Shown piece after piece: positions 1-15,100 of a stretch of DNA of 64,000 bases. The translations under genes and the position numbers were made by a program. Where the stretch lies: assembly GCF_024679245.1 (NCBI RefSeq), contig NC_090185.1, forward strand, positions 3,443,464 to 3,507,463, in the 5' to 3' direction. Within the stretch, counting starts at the first letter, position 1; the number at the start of each line of letters is the position of its first letter. Source of the DNA: Pseudorasbora parva (lineage: Eukaryota > Chordata > Actinopteri > Cypriniformes > Gobionidae). The notes under the pieces were generated by a model. The model was not told the DNA's origin and did no database searches. It saw only the letters and a list, made by a program, of their open reading frames with translations.

Positions 1-2310
1 ACAATTACTACAGTGTATACTATTACATAAGAGTGTGAATTATTCAATTATCACATGAAGTCAAAAATGAACAAAAATTTCAAAATTACGACAGTGTATA
101 CTATTACGTAAAAGTGACATTTTTCAATTATCTCAAAAACATCTAAATGGACAAAAATGCACAATTACTACAGTGTATACTATTACGTAAAAGTGAAATT
201 ATTCAATTATCACATGAAGTCAAAATGGAAAAAAATTCAAAATTACGACAGTGTATACTATTACGTAAAAGTGACATTTTTCAATTATCTCAAAAACATC
301 TAAATGGACAAAAATAAACAAATACTACAGTGTATACTATTACGTAAAATGGTGAATTATTCAATTATCACATGAAGTCAAAATGGACAAAAATTCAAAA
401 TTACGACAGTGTATACTATTACGTAAAAGTGACATTTTTCAATTATCTCAAAAACATCTAAATGGACAAAAATGCACAATTACTACAGTGTATACTATTA
501 CGTAAAAGTGTGAATTATTCAATTATCACATGAAGTCAAAATGGACAAAAATTCAAAATTACGACAGTGTATACTATTACGTAAAAGTGACATTTTTCAA
601 TTATCTCAAAAACATCTAAATGGACAAAAATGCACAATTACTACAGTGTATACTATTACGTAAAAGTGTGAATTATTCAATTATCACATGAAGTCAAAAT
701 GGACAAAAATTCAAAATTACGACAGTGTATACTATTACGTAAAAGTGACATTTTTTAATTATCTCAAAAACATCTAAATGGACAAAAATGCACAATTACT
801 ACAGTGTATACTATTACATAAAAGTGAAATTATTCAATTATCACATGAAGTCAAAATGGACAAAAATTCAAAATTACGACAGTGTATACTATTACGTAAA
901 AGTGACATTTTTCAATTATCTCAAAAACATCTAAATGGACAAAAATTCACAATTACTACAGTGTATACTATTACGTAAAAGTGAAATTATTCAATTATCA
1001 CATGAAGTAAAAAATGAACAAAAAATTCAAAATTACGACAGTGTATACTATTACGTAAAAGTGACATTTTTCAATTATCTCAAAAACATCTAAATGGACA
1101 AAAATGCACAATTACTACAGTGTATACTATTACGTAAAAGTGAAATTATTCAATTATGACATGAAGTCAAAATTAACAAAAATTAAAAATTACGACAGTG
1201 TATACTATTACGTAAAATTGCAATTTTTCAATTTTCTCAAAAACATCTAAATGGACAAAAATTCACAATTACTACAGTGTATACTATTACATAAGAGTGT
1301 GAATTATTAAATTATCACATGAAGTCAAAAATAAACAAAAATTTAAAATTACGACAGTGTATACCATTACGTAAAAGTGACATTTTTCAATTATCTCAAA
1401 AACATCTAAATGGACAAAAATAAACAAATACTACAGTATATACTATTACGTAAAAGTGAAATTATTCAATTATCACATGAAGTCAAAATGGACAAAAATT
1501 CAAAATTACGACAGTGTATACTATTACGTAAAAGTGACATTTTTCAATTATCTCAAAAACATCTAAATGGACAAAAATGCACAATTACTACAGTGTATAC
1601 TATTACGTAAAAGGGAAATTATTCAATTATCACATGAAGTCAAAATGGACAAAAATTCAAAATTACGACAGTGTATACTATTACGTAAAAGTGACATTTT
1701 TCAATTATCTCAAAAACATCTAAATGGACAAAAATGCACAATTACTACAGTGTATACTATTACATAAGTTTGTGAATTATTCAATTATCACATGAAGTCA
1801 AAAATGAACAAAAATTCAAAATTACGACAGTGTATACTATTACGTAAAAGTGACATTTTTCAATTATCTCAAAAACATCTAAATGGCCAAAAATGCACAA
1901 TTACTACAGTGTATAATATTACGTAAAAGTGAAATTATTCAATTATGACATGAAGTCAAAATTAACAAAAATTCAAAATTACGACAGTGTATACTATTAC
2001 GTAAAATTGACATTTTTCAATTATCTCAAAAACATCTAAATGGACAAAAATGCACAATTACTACAGTGTATACTATTACGTAAAAGTGAAATTATTCAAT
2101 TATCACATGAAGTCAAAATGAACAAAAATTAAAAATTACGACAGTGTATACTATTACGTAAAATTGCAATTTTTCAGTTTTCTCAAAAACATCTAAATGG
2201 ACAAAAATGCACAATTACTACAGTGTATACTATTACATAAGAGTGTGAATTATTCAATTATCACATGAAGTCAAAAATGAACAAAAATTCAAAATTACGA
2301 CAGTGTATAC
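1..2310 (+). repeat. Left HOR unit, copy 1
   Basis: This is an ordered run of about 14.6 monomers that recurs at 3001 and 11058. Landmarks are GTAAAATGGTG near 347, two successive GTGTG monomers near 505 and 663, TTACATAAAAG near 812, AATTATTAAATT near 1303, CAGTATATAC near 1435, ATAAGTTTGTG at 1764, GGCC at 1885 followed by GTATAATATT, and TTTTCAGTTTTC near 2173. The match to copy 2 ends at base 2311, which is T here and C at 5153 (GTATACTATT against GTATACCATT). The unit probably extends left of the window. Confidence 0.85.
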
Positions 2311-3000
2311 TATTACGTAAAAGTGACTTTTCAATTATCTCAAAAACATCTAAATGGACAAAAATGCACAATTACTACAGTGTATACTATTACGTAAAAG
2401 TGTGAATTATTCAATTATCACATGAAGTCAAAATGGACAAAAATTCAAAATTACGACAGTGTATACTATTACGTAAAAGTGACATTTTTCAGTTATCTCA
2501 AAAACATCTAAATGGACAAAAATGCACAATTACTACAGTGTATACTATTACATAAAAGTGAAATTATTCAATTATCACATGAAGTCAAAATGGACAAAAA
2601 TTCAAAATTACGACAGTGTATACTATTACGTAAAAGTGACATTTTTCAATTATCTCAAAAACATCTAAATGGACAAAAATAAACAAATACTACAGTGTAT
2701 ACTATTACGTAAAAGGGAAATTATTCAATTATCACATGAAGTAAAAAATGAACAAAAAATTCAAAATTACGACAGTGTATACTATTACGTAAAAGTGACA
2801 TTTTTCAATTATCTCAAAAACATCTAAATGGACAAAAATGCAAAATTACTACAGTGTATACTATTAAGTAAAAGTGAAATTATTCAATTATCACATGAAG
2901 TCAAAATGGACAAAAATTCAAAATTATGACAGTGTATACTATTACGTAAAAGTGACATTTTTCAATTATCTCAAAAAAACATCTAAATGGACAAAAATGC

Positions 3001-5152
3001 ACAATTACTACAGTGTATACTATTACATAAGAGTGTGAATTATTCAATTATCACATGAAGTCAAAAATGAACAAAAATTTCAAAATTACGACAGTGTATA
3101 CTATTACGTAAAAGTGACATTTTTCAATTATCTCAAAAACATCTAAATGGACAAAAATGCACAATTACTACAGTGTATACTATTACGTAAAAGTGAAATT
3201 ATTCAATTATCACATGAAGTCAAAATGGAAAAAAATTCAAAATTACGACAGTGTATACTATTACGTAAAAGTGACATTTTTCAATTATCTCAAAAACATC
3301 TAAATGGACAAAAATAAACAAATACTACAGTGTATACTATTACGTAAAATGGTGAATTATTCAATTATCACATGAAGTCAAAATGGACAAAAATTCAAAA
3401 TTACGACAGTGTATACTATTACGTAAAAGTGACATTTTTCAATTATCTCAAAAACATCTAAATGGACAAAAATGCACAATTACTACAGTGTATACTATTA
3501 CGTAAAAGTGTGAATTATTCAATTATAACATGAAGTCAAAATGGACAAAAATTCAAAATTACGACAGTGTATACTATTACGTAAAAGTGACATTTTTTAA
3601 TTATCTCAAAAACATCTAAATGGACAAAAATGCACAATTACTACAGTGTATACTATTACATAAAAGTGAAATTATTCAATTATCACATGAAGTCAAAATG
3701 GACAAAAATTCAAAATTACGACAGTGTATACTATTACGTAAAAGTGACATTTTTCAATTATCTCAAAAACATCTAAATGGACAAAAATTCACAATTACTA
3801 CAGTGTATACTATTACGTAAAAGTGAAATTATTCAATTATCACATGAAGTAAAAAATGAACAAAAAATTCAAAATTACAACAGTGTATACTATTACGTAA
3901 AAGTGACATTTTTCAATTATCTCAAAAACATCTAAATGGACAAAAATGCACAATTACTACAGTGTATACTATTACGTAAAAGTGAAATTATTCAATTATG
4001 ACATGAAGTCAAAATTAACAAAAATTAAAAATTACGACAGTGTATACTATTACGTAAAATTGCAATTTTTCAATTTTCTCAAAAACATCTAAATGGACAA
4101 AAATTCACAATTACTACAGTGTATACTATTACATAAGAGTGTGAATTATTCAATTATCACATGAAGTCAAAAATAAACAAAAATTTAAAATTACGACAGT
4201 GTATACCATTACGTAAAAGTGACATTTTTCAATTATCTCAAAAACATCTAAATGGACAAAAATAAACAAATACTACAGTATATACTATTACGTAAAAGTG
4301 AAATTATTCAATTATCACATGAAGTCAAAATGGACAAAAATTCAAAATTACGACAGTGTATACTATTACGTAAAAGTGACATTTTTCAATTATCTCAAAA
4401 ACATCTAAATGGACAAAAATGCACAATTACTACAGTGTATACTATTACGTAAAAGGGAAATTATTCAATTATCACATGAAGTCAAAATGGACAAAAATTC
4501 AAAATTACGACAGTGTATACTATTACGTAAAAGTGACATTTTTCAATTATCTCAAAAACATCTAAATGGACAAAAATGCACAATTACTACAGTGTATACT
4601 ATTACATAAGTTTGTGAATTATTCAATTATCACATGAAGTCAAAAATGAACAAAAATTCAAAATTACGACAGTGTATACTATTACGTAAAAGTGACATTT
4701 TTCAATTATCTCAAAAACATCTAAATGGCCAAAAATGCACAATTACTACAGTGTATAATATTACGTAAAAGTGAAATTATTCAATTATGACATGAAGTCA
4801 AAATTAACAAAAATTCAAAATTACGACAGTGTATACTATTACGTAAAATTGACATTTTTCAATTATCTCAAAAACATCTAAATGGACAAAAATGCACAAT
4901 TACTACAGTGTATACTATTACGTAAAAGTGAAATTATTCAATTATCACATGAAGTCAAAATGAACAAAAATTAAAAATTACGACAGTGTATACTATTACG
5001 TAAAATTGCAATTTTTCAGTTTTCTCAAAAACATCTAAATGGACAAAAATGCACAATTACTACAGTGTATACTATTACATAAGAGTGTGAATTATTCAAT
5101 TATCACATGAAGTCAAAAATGAACAAAAATTCAAAATTACGACAGTGTATAC
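3001..5152 (+). repeat. Left HOR unit, copy 2, lacking one monomer
   Basis: The unit begins at offset 3000 from copy 1. After about 3500 the offset falls to 2842, so one 158 bp monomer is missing: copy 1 has two consecutive GTGTG monomers (near 505 and 663) where this copy has one (near 3507). Variants seen only here include ATTATAACATG near 3523 and TTACAACAG near 3875. It has AATTATTCAATT near 4145 where copies 1 and 3 have AATTATTAAATT. Confidence 0.85.
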
Positions 5153-6249
5153 CATTACGTAAAAGTGACATTTTTCAATTGTCTCAAAAACATCTAAATG
5201 GACAAAAATAAACAAATACTACAGTGTATACTATTACGTAAAAGGGAAATTATTCAATTATCACATGAAGTAAAAAATGAACAAAAATTTCAAAATTACG
5301 ACAGTGTATACTATTACGTAAAAGTGACATTTTTCAATTATCTCAAAAACATCTAAATGGACAAAAATGCACAATTACTACAGTGTATACTATTAAGTAA
5401 AAGTGAAATTATTCAATTATCACATGAAGTCAAAATGGACAAAAATTCAAAATTACGACAGTGTATACTATTACGTAAAAGTGACATTTTTCAATTATCT
5501 CAAAAACATCTAAATGGACAAAAATGCACAATTACTACAGTGTATACTATTAAGTAAAAGTGAAATTATTCAATTATCACATGAAGTCAAAATGGACAAA
5601 AATTCAAAATTACGACAGTGTATACTATTACGTAAAAGTGACATTTTTCAATTATCTCAAAAACATCTAAATGGACAAAAATGCACAATTACTACAGTGT
5701 ATACTATTACATAAGAGTGTGAATTATTCAATTATCACATGAAGTCAAAATGGACCTAAATTCAAAATTACAACAGTGTATACTATTACGTAAAAGTGAC
5801 ATTTTTCAATTATCTCAAAAACATCTAAATGGAAAAAAATGCACAATTACTACAGTGTATACTATTACATAAAAGCGAAATTATTCAATTATCACATGAA
5901 GTCAAAATGAACAAAAAATTCTAAATTACGACAGTGTATACTATTACGTAAAAGTGGCATTTTTCAATTATCTCAAAAACATCTAAATGGACAAAAATAA
6001 ACAAATACTACAGTGTATACTATTACGTAAAAGTGAAATTATTCAATTATCAAATGAAGTCAAAATGGACAAAAATTCAAAATTACGACAGTGTATACTA
6101 TTACGTAAAAGTGACATTTTTCAATTATCTCAAAAAAACATCTAAATGGACAAAAATGCACAATTACTACAGTGTATACTATTACATAAGAGTGTGAATT
6201 ATTCAATTATCACATGAAGTCAAAAATGAACAAAAATTCAAAATTACAA

Positions 6250-7475
6250 CAGTGTATACTATTACGTAAAAGTGACATTTTTCAATTATCTCAAAAAAAC
6301 ATCTAAATGGACAAAAATGCACAATTACTACAGTGTATACTATTACATAAGAGTGTGAATTATTCAATTATCACATGAAGTCAAAAATGAACAAAAATTC
6401 AAAATTACGACAGTGTATACTATTACGTAAAAGTGACATTTTTCAATTATCTCAAAAACATCTAAATGGACAAAAATGCACAATTACTACAGTGTATACT
6501 ATTACGTAAAAGTGTTAATTATTCAATTATCACATGAAGTCAAAATGGACAAAAATTCAAAATTACGACAGTGTATACTATTACGTAAAAGTGACATTTT
6601 TCAATTATCTCAAAAACATCTAAATGGACAAAAATGCACAATTACTACAGTGTATACTATTAAGTAAAAGTGAAATTATTCAATTATCACATGAAGTCAA
6701 AATGGACAAAAATTCAAAATTACGACAGTGTATTCTATTACGTAAAAGTGACATTTTTCAATTATCTCAAAAACATCTAAATGGACAAAAATGCACAATT
6801 ACTACAGTGTATACTATTACATAAGAGTGTGAATTATTCAATTATCACATGAAGTCAAAATGGACAAAAATTCAAAATTACGACAGTGTATACTATTACG
6901 TAAAAGTGACATTTTTCAATTATCTCAAAAACATCTAAATGGAAAAAATGCACAATTACTACAGTGTATACTATTACATAAAAGTGAAATTATTCAATTA
7001 TCACATGAAGTCAAAATGGACAAAAATTCAAAATTACGACAGTGTATACTATTACGTAAAAGTGACATTTTTCAATTATCTCAAAAACATCTAAATGGAC
7101 AAAAATGAACAATTACTACAGTGTATACTATTACATAAGAGTGTGAATTATTCAATTATCACATGAAGTCAAAAATTAACAAAAATTCAAAATTACGACA
7201 GTGTATACTATTACGTAAAAGTGACATTTTTCAATTATCTCAAAAACATCTAAATGGACAAAAATGCACAATTACTACAGTGTATACTATTAAGTAAAAG
7301 TGAAATTATTCAATTATCACATGAAGTCAAAATGGACAAAAATTCAAAATTACAACAGTGTATACTATTACGTAAAAGTGACATTTTTCAATTATCTCAA
7401 AAACATCTAAATGGACAAAAATGCACAATTACTACAGTGTATACTATTACGTAAAAGTGAAATTATTCAATTATC
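6250..7475 (+). repeat. 1263 bp tandem duplication, left copy (8 monomers)
   Basis: The segment is followed by a near-identical copy at a constant offset of 1263, which is eight monomers. The order of subtypes is the same: the GTGTTAATTATTC monomer (near 6511), TTAAGTAA, GTGTG, the short GGAAAAAATGCAC head near 6942, and the GAACAATTAC head near 7106. The left edge lies between ACAACAG (near 6246) and the next monomer. The right edge is at CACATAAAG near 7476. Confidence 0.88.
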
Positions 7476-7512
7476 ACATAAAGTCAAAATGGACAAAAAT
7501 TCAAAATTACGA

Positions 7513-8738
7513 CAGTGTATACTATTACGTAAAAGTGACATTTTTCAATTATCTCAAAAAAACATCTAAATGGACAAAAATGCACAATTACTACAGTGTA
7601 TACTATTACATAAGAGTGTGAATTATTCAATTATCACATGAAGTCAAAAATGAACAAAAATTCAAAATTACGACAGTGTATACTATTACGTAAAAGTGAC
7701 ATTTTTCAATTATCTCAAAAACATCTATATGGACAAAAATGCACAATTACTACAGTGTATACTATTACGTAAAAGTGTTAATTATTCAATTATCACATGA
7801 AGTCAAAATGGACAAAAATTCAAAATTACGACAGTGTATACTATTACGTAAAAGTGACATTTTTCAATTATCTCAAAAACATCTAAATGGACAAAAATGC
7901 ACAATTACTACAGTGTATACTATTAAGTAAAAGTGAAATTATTCAATTATCACATGAAGTCAAAATGGACAAAAATTCAAAATTACGACAGTGTATACTA
8001 TTACGTAAAAGTGACATTTTTCAATTATCTCAAAAACATCTAAATGGACAAAAATGCACAATTACTACAGTGTATACTATTACATAAGAGTGTGAATTAT
8101 TCAATTATCACATGAAGTCAAAATGGACAAAAATTCAAAATTACGACAGTGTATACTATTACGTAAAAGTGACATTTTTCAATTATCTCAAAAACATCTA
8201 AATGGAAAAAATGCACAATTACTACAGTGTATACTATTACATAAAAGTGAAATTATTCAATTATCACATGAAGTCAAAATGGACAAAAATTCAAAATTAC
8301 GACAGTGTATACTATTACGTAAAAGTGACATTTTTCAATTATCTCAAAAACATCTAAATGGACAAAAATGAACAATTACTACAGTGTATACTATTACATA
8401 AGAGTGTGAATTATTCAATTATCACATGAAGTCAAAAATTAACAAAAATTCAAAATTACGACAGTGTATACTATTACGTAAAAGTGACATTTTTCAATTA
8501 TCTCAAAAACATCTAAATGGACAAAAATGCACAATTACTACAGTGTATACTATTAAGTAAAAGTGAAATTATTCAATTATCACATGAAGTCAAAATGGAC
8601 AAAAATCCAAAATTACAACAGTGTATACTATTACGTAAAAGTGACATTTTTCAATTATCTCAAAAACATCTAAATGGACAAAAATGCACAATTACTACAG
8701 TGTATACTATTACGTAAAAGTGAAATTATTCAATTATC
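7513..8738 (+). repeat. 1263 bp tandem duplication, right copy
   Basis: This matches 6250-7475. Differences I noticed are CATCTATATGG near 7727 (CATCTAAATGG in the left copy), TATACTATT near 7994 (TATTCTATT in the left copy), and AAAAATCCAAAATT near 8602 (TTC in the left copy). So few changes in 1.2 kb suggest a recent event. The copies part where this one goes to CAGATGAAGTCAACATG near 8738. Confidence 0.88.
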
Positions 8739-9513
8739 AGATGAAGTCAACATGTACAAAAATTAAAAATTACGACAGTGTATACTATTACGTAAAAGTG
8801 ACATTTTTCAATTATCTCAAAAACATCTAAATGGACAAAAATGCACAACAACTACAGTGTATACTATTACCTAAAAGTGAAATTATTCAATTATGACATG
8901 AAGTCAAAATGAACAAAAATTAAAAATTACGACAGTGTATACTATTACGTAAAGGTGACATTTTTCAATTATCTCAAAAACATCTAAATGGACAAAAATG
9001 CACAGTTACTACAGTGTATACTATTACATAAGAGTGTGAATTATTCAATTATCACATGAAGTCAAAAATGAACAAAAATTCAAAATTACGACAGTGTATA
9101 CCATTACGTAAAAGTGACATTTTTCAATTATCTCAAAAACATCTAAATGGACAAAAATAAACAAATACTACAGTGTATACTATTACATAAAAGGGAAATT
9201 ATTCAATTATCACATGAAGTAAAAAATGAACAAAAAATTCTAAATTACGACAGTGTATACTATTACGTAAAAGTGGCATTTTTCAATTATCTCAAAAACA
9301 TCTAAATGGACAAAAATAAACAAATACTACAGTGTATACTATTACGTAAAAGTGTGAATTATTCAATTATCACATGAAGTCAAAATGGACAAAAATTCAA
9401 AATTACGACAGTGTATACTATTATGTAAAAGTGACATTTTTCAATTATCTCAAAAACATCTAAATGGACAAAAATGCACAATTACTACAGTGTATACTAT
9501 TACGTAAAAGTGA
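8739..9513 (+). repeat. Mixed satellite segment between HOR blocks
   Basis: This segment consists of normal A-B monomers of mixed subtypes. A piece near 9005-9260 shares the unusual combination TTACATAAAAGGG (9183) with a piece near 16270-16520 (16452), at an offset of about 7269. No other long colinear partner was found by eye. There is no non-satellite sequence. Confidence 0.7.
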
Positions 9514-12199
9514 AATTATTCAATTATCACATGAAGTCAAAATGGACAAAAATTCAAAATTACGACAGTGTATACTATTACGTAAAAGTGACATTTTTCA
9601 ATTATCTCAAAAACATCTAAATGGACAAAAATGCACAATTACTACAGTGTATACTATTAAGTAAAAGTGAAATTATTCAATTATCACATGAAGTCAAAAT
9701 GGACAAAAATTCAAAATTACGACAGTGTATACTATTACGTAAAAGTGACATTTTTCAATTATCTCAAAAACATCTAAATGGACAAAAATTCAAAATTACG
9801 ACAGTGTATACTAATACGTAAAAGTGAAATTATTCAATTATCAGATGAAGTCAACATGTACAAAAATTAAAAATTACGACAGTGTATACTATTACGTAAA
9901 AGTGACATTTTTCAATTATCTCAAAAACATCTAAATGGACAAAAATAAACAAATACTACAGTGTATACTATTACGTAAAAGGGAAATTATTCAATTATCA
10001 CATGAAGTCAAAATGGACAAAAATTCAAAATTACGACAGTGTATACTATTACGTAAAAGTGACATTTTTCAATTATCTCAAAAAAACATCTAAATGGACA
10101 AAAATGCACAATTACTACAGTGTATACTATTACGTAAAAGTGAAATTATTCAATTATCACATGAAGTCAAAATGGACAAAAATTCAAAATTACGACAGTG
10201 TATACTATTACGTAAAAGTGACATTTTTCAATTATCTCAAAAAAACATCTAAATGGACAAAAATGCACAATTACTACAGTGTATACTATTACATAAGAGT
10301 GTGAATTTTTTCAATTATCACATGAAGTCAAAAATGAACAAAAATTCAAAATTACGACAGTGTATACTATTACGTAAAAGTGACTTTTCAATTATCTCAA
10401 AAACATCTAAATGGACAAAAATGCACAATTACTACAGTGTATACTATTACGTAAAAGTGTGAATTATTCAATTATCACATGAAGTCAAAATGGACAAAAA
10501 TTCAAAATTACGACAGTGTATACTATTACGTAAAAGTGACATTTTTCAGTTATCTCAAAAACATCTAAATGGACAAAAATGCACAATTACTACAGTGTAT
10601 ACTATTACATAAAAGTGAAATTATTCAATTATCACATGAAGTCAAAATGGACAAAAATTCAAAATTACGACAGTGTATACTATTACGTAAAAGTGACATT
10701 TTTCAATTATCTCAAAAACATCTAAATGGACAAAAATAAACAAATACTACAGTGTATACTATTACGTAAAAGGGAAATTATTCAATTATCACATGAAGTA
10801 AAAAATGAACAAAAAATTCAAAATTACGACAGTGTATACTATTACGTAAAAGTGACATTTTTCAATTATCTCAAAAACATCTAAATGGACAAAAATGCAA
10901 AATTACTACAGTGTATACTATTAAGTAAAAGTGAAATTATTCAATTATCACATGAAGTCAAAATGGACAAAAATTCAAAATTATGACAGTGTATACTATT
11001 ACGTAAAAGTGACATTTTTCAATTATCTCAAAAAAACATCTAAATGGACAAAAATGCACAATTACTACAGTGTATACTATTACATAAGAGTGTGAATTAT
11101 TCAATTATCACATGAAGTCAAAAATGAACAAAAATTTCAAAATTACGACAGTGTATACTATTACGTAAAAGTGACATTTTTCAATTATCTCAAAAACATC
11201 TAAATGGACAAAAATGCACAATTACTACAGTGTATACTATTACGTAAAAGTGAAATTATTCAATTATCACATGAAGTCAAAATGGAAAAAAATTCAAAAT
11301 TACGACAGTGTATACTATTACGTAAAAGTGACATTTTTCAATTATCTCAAAAACATCTAAATGGACAAAAATAAACAAATACTACAGTGTATACTATTAC
11401 GTAAAATGGTGAATTATTCAATTATCACATGAAGTCAAAATGGACAAAAATTCAAAATTACGACAGTGTATACTATTACGTAAAAGTGACATTTTTCAAT
11501 TATCTCAAAAACATCTAAATGGACAAAAATGCACAATTACTACAGTGTATACTATTACGTAAAAGTGTGAATTATTCAATTATCACATGAAGTCAAAATG
11601 GACAAAAATTCAAAATTACGACAGTGTATACTATTACGTAAAAGTGACATTTTTCAATTATCTCAAAAACATCTAAATGGACAAAAATGCACAATTACTA
11701 CAGTGTATACTATTACGTAAAAGTGTGAATTATTCAATTATCACATGAAGTCAAAATGGACAAAAATTCAAAATTACGACAGTGTATACTATTACGTAAA
11801 AGTGACATTTTTTAATTATCTCAAAAACATCTAAATGGACAAAAATGCACAATTACTACAGTGTATACTATTACATAAAAGTGAAATTATTCAATTATCA
11901 CATGAAGTCAAAATGGACAAAAATTCAAAATTACGACAGTGTATACTATTACGTAAAAGTGACATTTTTCAATTATCTCAAAAACATCTAAATGGACAAA
12001 AATTCACAATTACTACAGTGTATACTATTACGTAAAAGTGAAATTATTCAATTATCACATGAAGTAAAAAATGAACAAAAAATTCAAAATTACGACAGTG
12101 TATACTATTACGTAAAAGTGACATTTTTCAATTATCTCAAAAACATCTAAATGGACAAAAATGCACAATTACTACAGTGTATACTATTACGTAAAAGTG
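9514..12199 (+). repeat. 2.7 kb repeat block, first copy
   Basis: This block recurs at 20585-23427 at an offset of 11071, then 11070, then about 11227 after a one-monomer insertion in the second copy. It carries the ATTCAAAATTACGACAG head with TACTAATACG (near 9809), the CAGATGAAGTCAACATG tail, two monomers with extended A runs, and the GTGACTTTTC deletion at 10380. It overlaps the left HOR copy 3 and the larger segmental repeat, because these units are nested. Confidence 0.82.
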
Positions 12200-15100
12200 A
12201 AATTATTCAATTATGACATGAAGTCAAAATTAACAAAAATTAAAAATTACGACAGTGTATACTATTACGTAAAATTGCAATTTTTCAATTTTCTCAAAAA
12301 CATCTAAATGGACAAAAATTCACAATTACTACAGTGTATACTATTACATAAGAGTGTGAATTATTAAATTATCACATGAAGTCAAAAATAAACAAAAATT
12401 TAAAATTACGACAGTGTATACCATTACGTAAAAGTGACATTTTTCAATTATCTCAAAAACATCTAAATGGACAAAAATAAACAAATACTACAGTATATAC
12501 TATTACGTAAAAGTGAAATTATTCAATTATCACATGAAGTCAAAATGGACAAAAATTCAAAATTACGACAGTGTATACTATTACGTAAAAGTGACATTTT
12601 TCAATTATCTCAAAAACATCTAAATGGACAAAAATGCACAATTACTACAGTGTATACTATTACGTAAAAGGGAAATTATTCAATTATCACATGAAGTCAA
12701 AATGGACAAAAATTCAAAATTACGACAGTGTATACTATTACGTAAAAGTGACATTTTTCAATTATCTCAAAAACATCTAAATGGACAAAAATGCACAATT
12801 ACTACAGTGTATACTATTACATAAGTTTGTGAATTATTCAATTATCACATGAAGTCAAAAATGAACAAAAATTCAAAATTACGACAGTGTATACTATTAC
12901 GTAAAAGTGACATTTTTCAATTATCTCAAAAACATCTAAATGGCCAAAAATGCACAATTACTACAGTGTATAATATTACGTAAAAGTGAAATTATTCAAT
13001 TATGACATGAAGTCAAAATTAACAAAAATTCAAAATTACGACAGTGTATACTATTACGTAAAATTGACATTTTTCAATTATCTCAAAAACATCTAAATGG
13101 ACAAAAATGCACAATTACTACAGTGTATACTATTACGTAAAAGTGAAATTATTCAATTATCACATGAAGTCAAAATGAACAAAAATTAAAAATTACGACA
13201 GTGTATACTATTACGTAAAATTGCAATTTTTCAGTTTTCTCAAAAACATCTAAATGGACAAAAATGCACAATTACTACAGTGTATACTATTACATAAGAG
13301 TGTGAATTATTCAATTATCACATGAAGTCAAAAATGAACAAAAATTCAAAATTACGACAGTGTATACCATTACGTAAAAGTGACATTTTTCAATTGTCTC
13401 AAAAACATCTAAATGGACAAAAATAAACAAATACTACAGTGTATACTATTACGTAAAAGGGAAATTATTCAATTATCACATGAAGTAAAAAATGAACAAA
13501 AATTTCAAAATTACGACAGTGTATACTATTACGTAAAAGTGACATTTTTCAATTATCTCAAAAACATCTAAATGGACAAAAATGCACAATTACTACAGTG
13601 TATACTATTAAGTAAAAGTGAAATTATTCAATTATCACATGAAGTCAAAATGGACAAAAATTCAAAATTACGACAGTGTATACTATTACGTAAAAGTGAC
13701 ATTTTTCAATTATCTCAAAAACATCTAAATGGACAAAAATGCACAATTACTACAGTGTATACTATTAAGTAAAAGTGAAATTATTCAATTATCACATGAA
13801 GTCAAAATGGACAAAAATTCAAAATTACGACAGTGTATACTATTACGTAAAAGTGACATTTTTCAATTATCTCAAAAACATCTAAATGGACAAAAATGCA
13901 CAATTACTACAGTGTATACTATTACATAAGAGTGTGAATTATTCAATTATCACATGAAGTCAAAATGGACAAAAATTCAAAATTACAACAGTGTATACTA
14001 TTACGTAAAAGTGACATTTTTCAATTATCTCAAAAACATCTAAATGGAAAAAAATGCACAATTACTACAGTGTATACTATTACATAAAAGCGAAATTATT
14101 CAATTATCACATGAAGTCAAAATGAACAAAAAATTCTAAATTACGACAGTGTATACTATTACGTAAAAGTGGCATTTTTCAATTATCTCAAAAACATCTA
14201 AATGGACAAAAATAAACAAATACTACAGTGTATACTATTACGTAAAAGTGAAATTATTCAATTATCACATGAAGTCAAAATGGACAAAAATTCAAAATTA
14301 CGACAGTGTATACTATTACGTAAAAGTGACATTTTTCAATTATCTCAAAAAAACATCTAAATGGACAAAAATGCACAATTACTACAGTGTATACTATTAC
14401 ATAAGAGTGTGAATTATTCAATTATCACATGAAGTCAAAAATGAACAAAAATTCAAAATTACAACAGTGTATACTATTACGTAAAAGTGACATTTTTCAA
14501 TTATCTCAAAAAACATCTAAATGGACAAAAATGCACAATTACTCCAGTGTATACTATTACATAAGAGTGTGAATTATTCAATTATCACATGAAGTCAAAA
14601 ATGAACAAAAATTCAAAATTACGACAGTGTATACTATTACGTAAAAGTGACATTTTTCAATTATCTCAAAAACATCTAAATGGACAAAAATGCACAATTA
14701 CTACAGTGTATACTATTACGTAAAAGTGTTAATTATTCAATTATCACATGAAGTCAAAATGGACAAAAATTCAAAATTACGACAGTGTATACTATTACGT
14801 AAAAGTGACATTTTTCAATTATCTCAAAAACATCTAAATGGACAAAAATGCACAATTACTACAGTGTATACTATTAAGTAAAAGTGAAATTATTCAATTA
14901 TCACATGAAGTCAAAATGGACAAAAATTCAAAATTACGACAGTGTATACTATTACGTAAAAGTGACATTTTTCAATTATCTCAAAAACATCTAAATGGAC
15001 AAAAATGAACAATTACTACAGTGTATACTATTACATAAGAGTGTGAATTATTCAATTATCACATGAAGTCAAAATGGACAAAAATTCAAAATTACGACAG

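Larger units (their letters stand above)
2205..7475 (+). repeat. Large segmental repeat, first copy
   Basis: About 5.3 kb recurs at 10261-15848. It includes left HOR copy 2. The offset steps from about 8057 to 8215 to 8214 to about 8374, and the steps are whole-monomer or single-base indels. A rare 2 bp deletion, GTGACTTTTC at 2323, is shared with 10380 and 21450 and marks the left part. Differences between the copies include ATGGACCTAAATTC near 5752 (ATGGACAAAAATTC in the other copy) and CAAATGAAG near 6052 (CACATGAAG in the other). Confidence 0.8.

Noticed and set aside
10002..10304. Longer 100-codon frames here and at 21073-21375
   Set aside because: They exist only because two extra A in the B tail make those monomers 159 bp, a multiple of three, so one frame runs through two monomers. 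The product is low-complexity and repeats itself; nothing suggests a gene.
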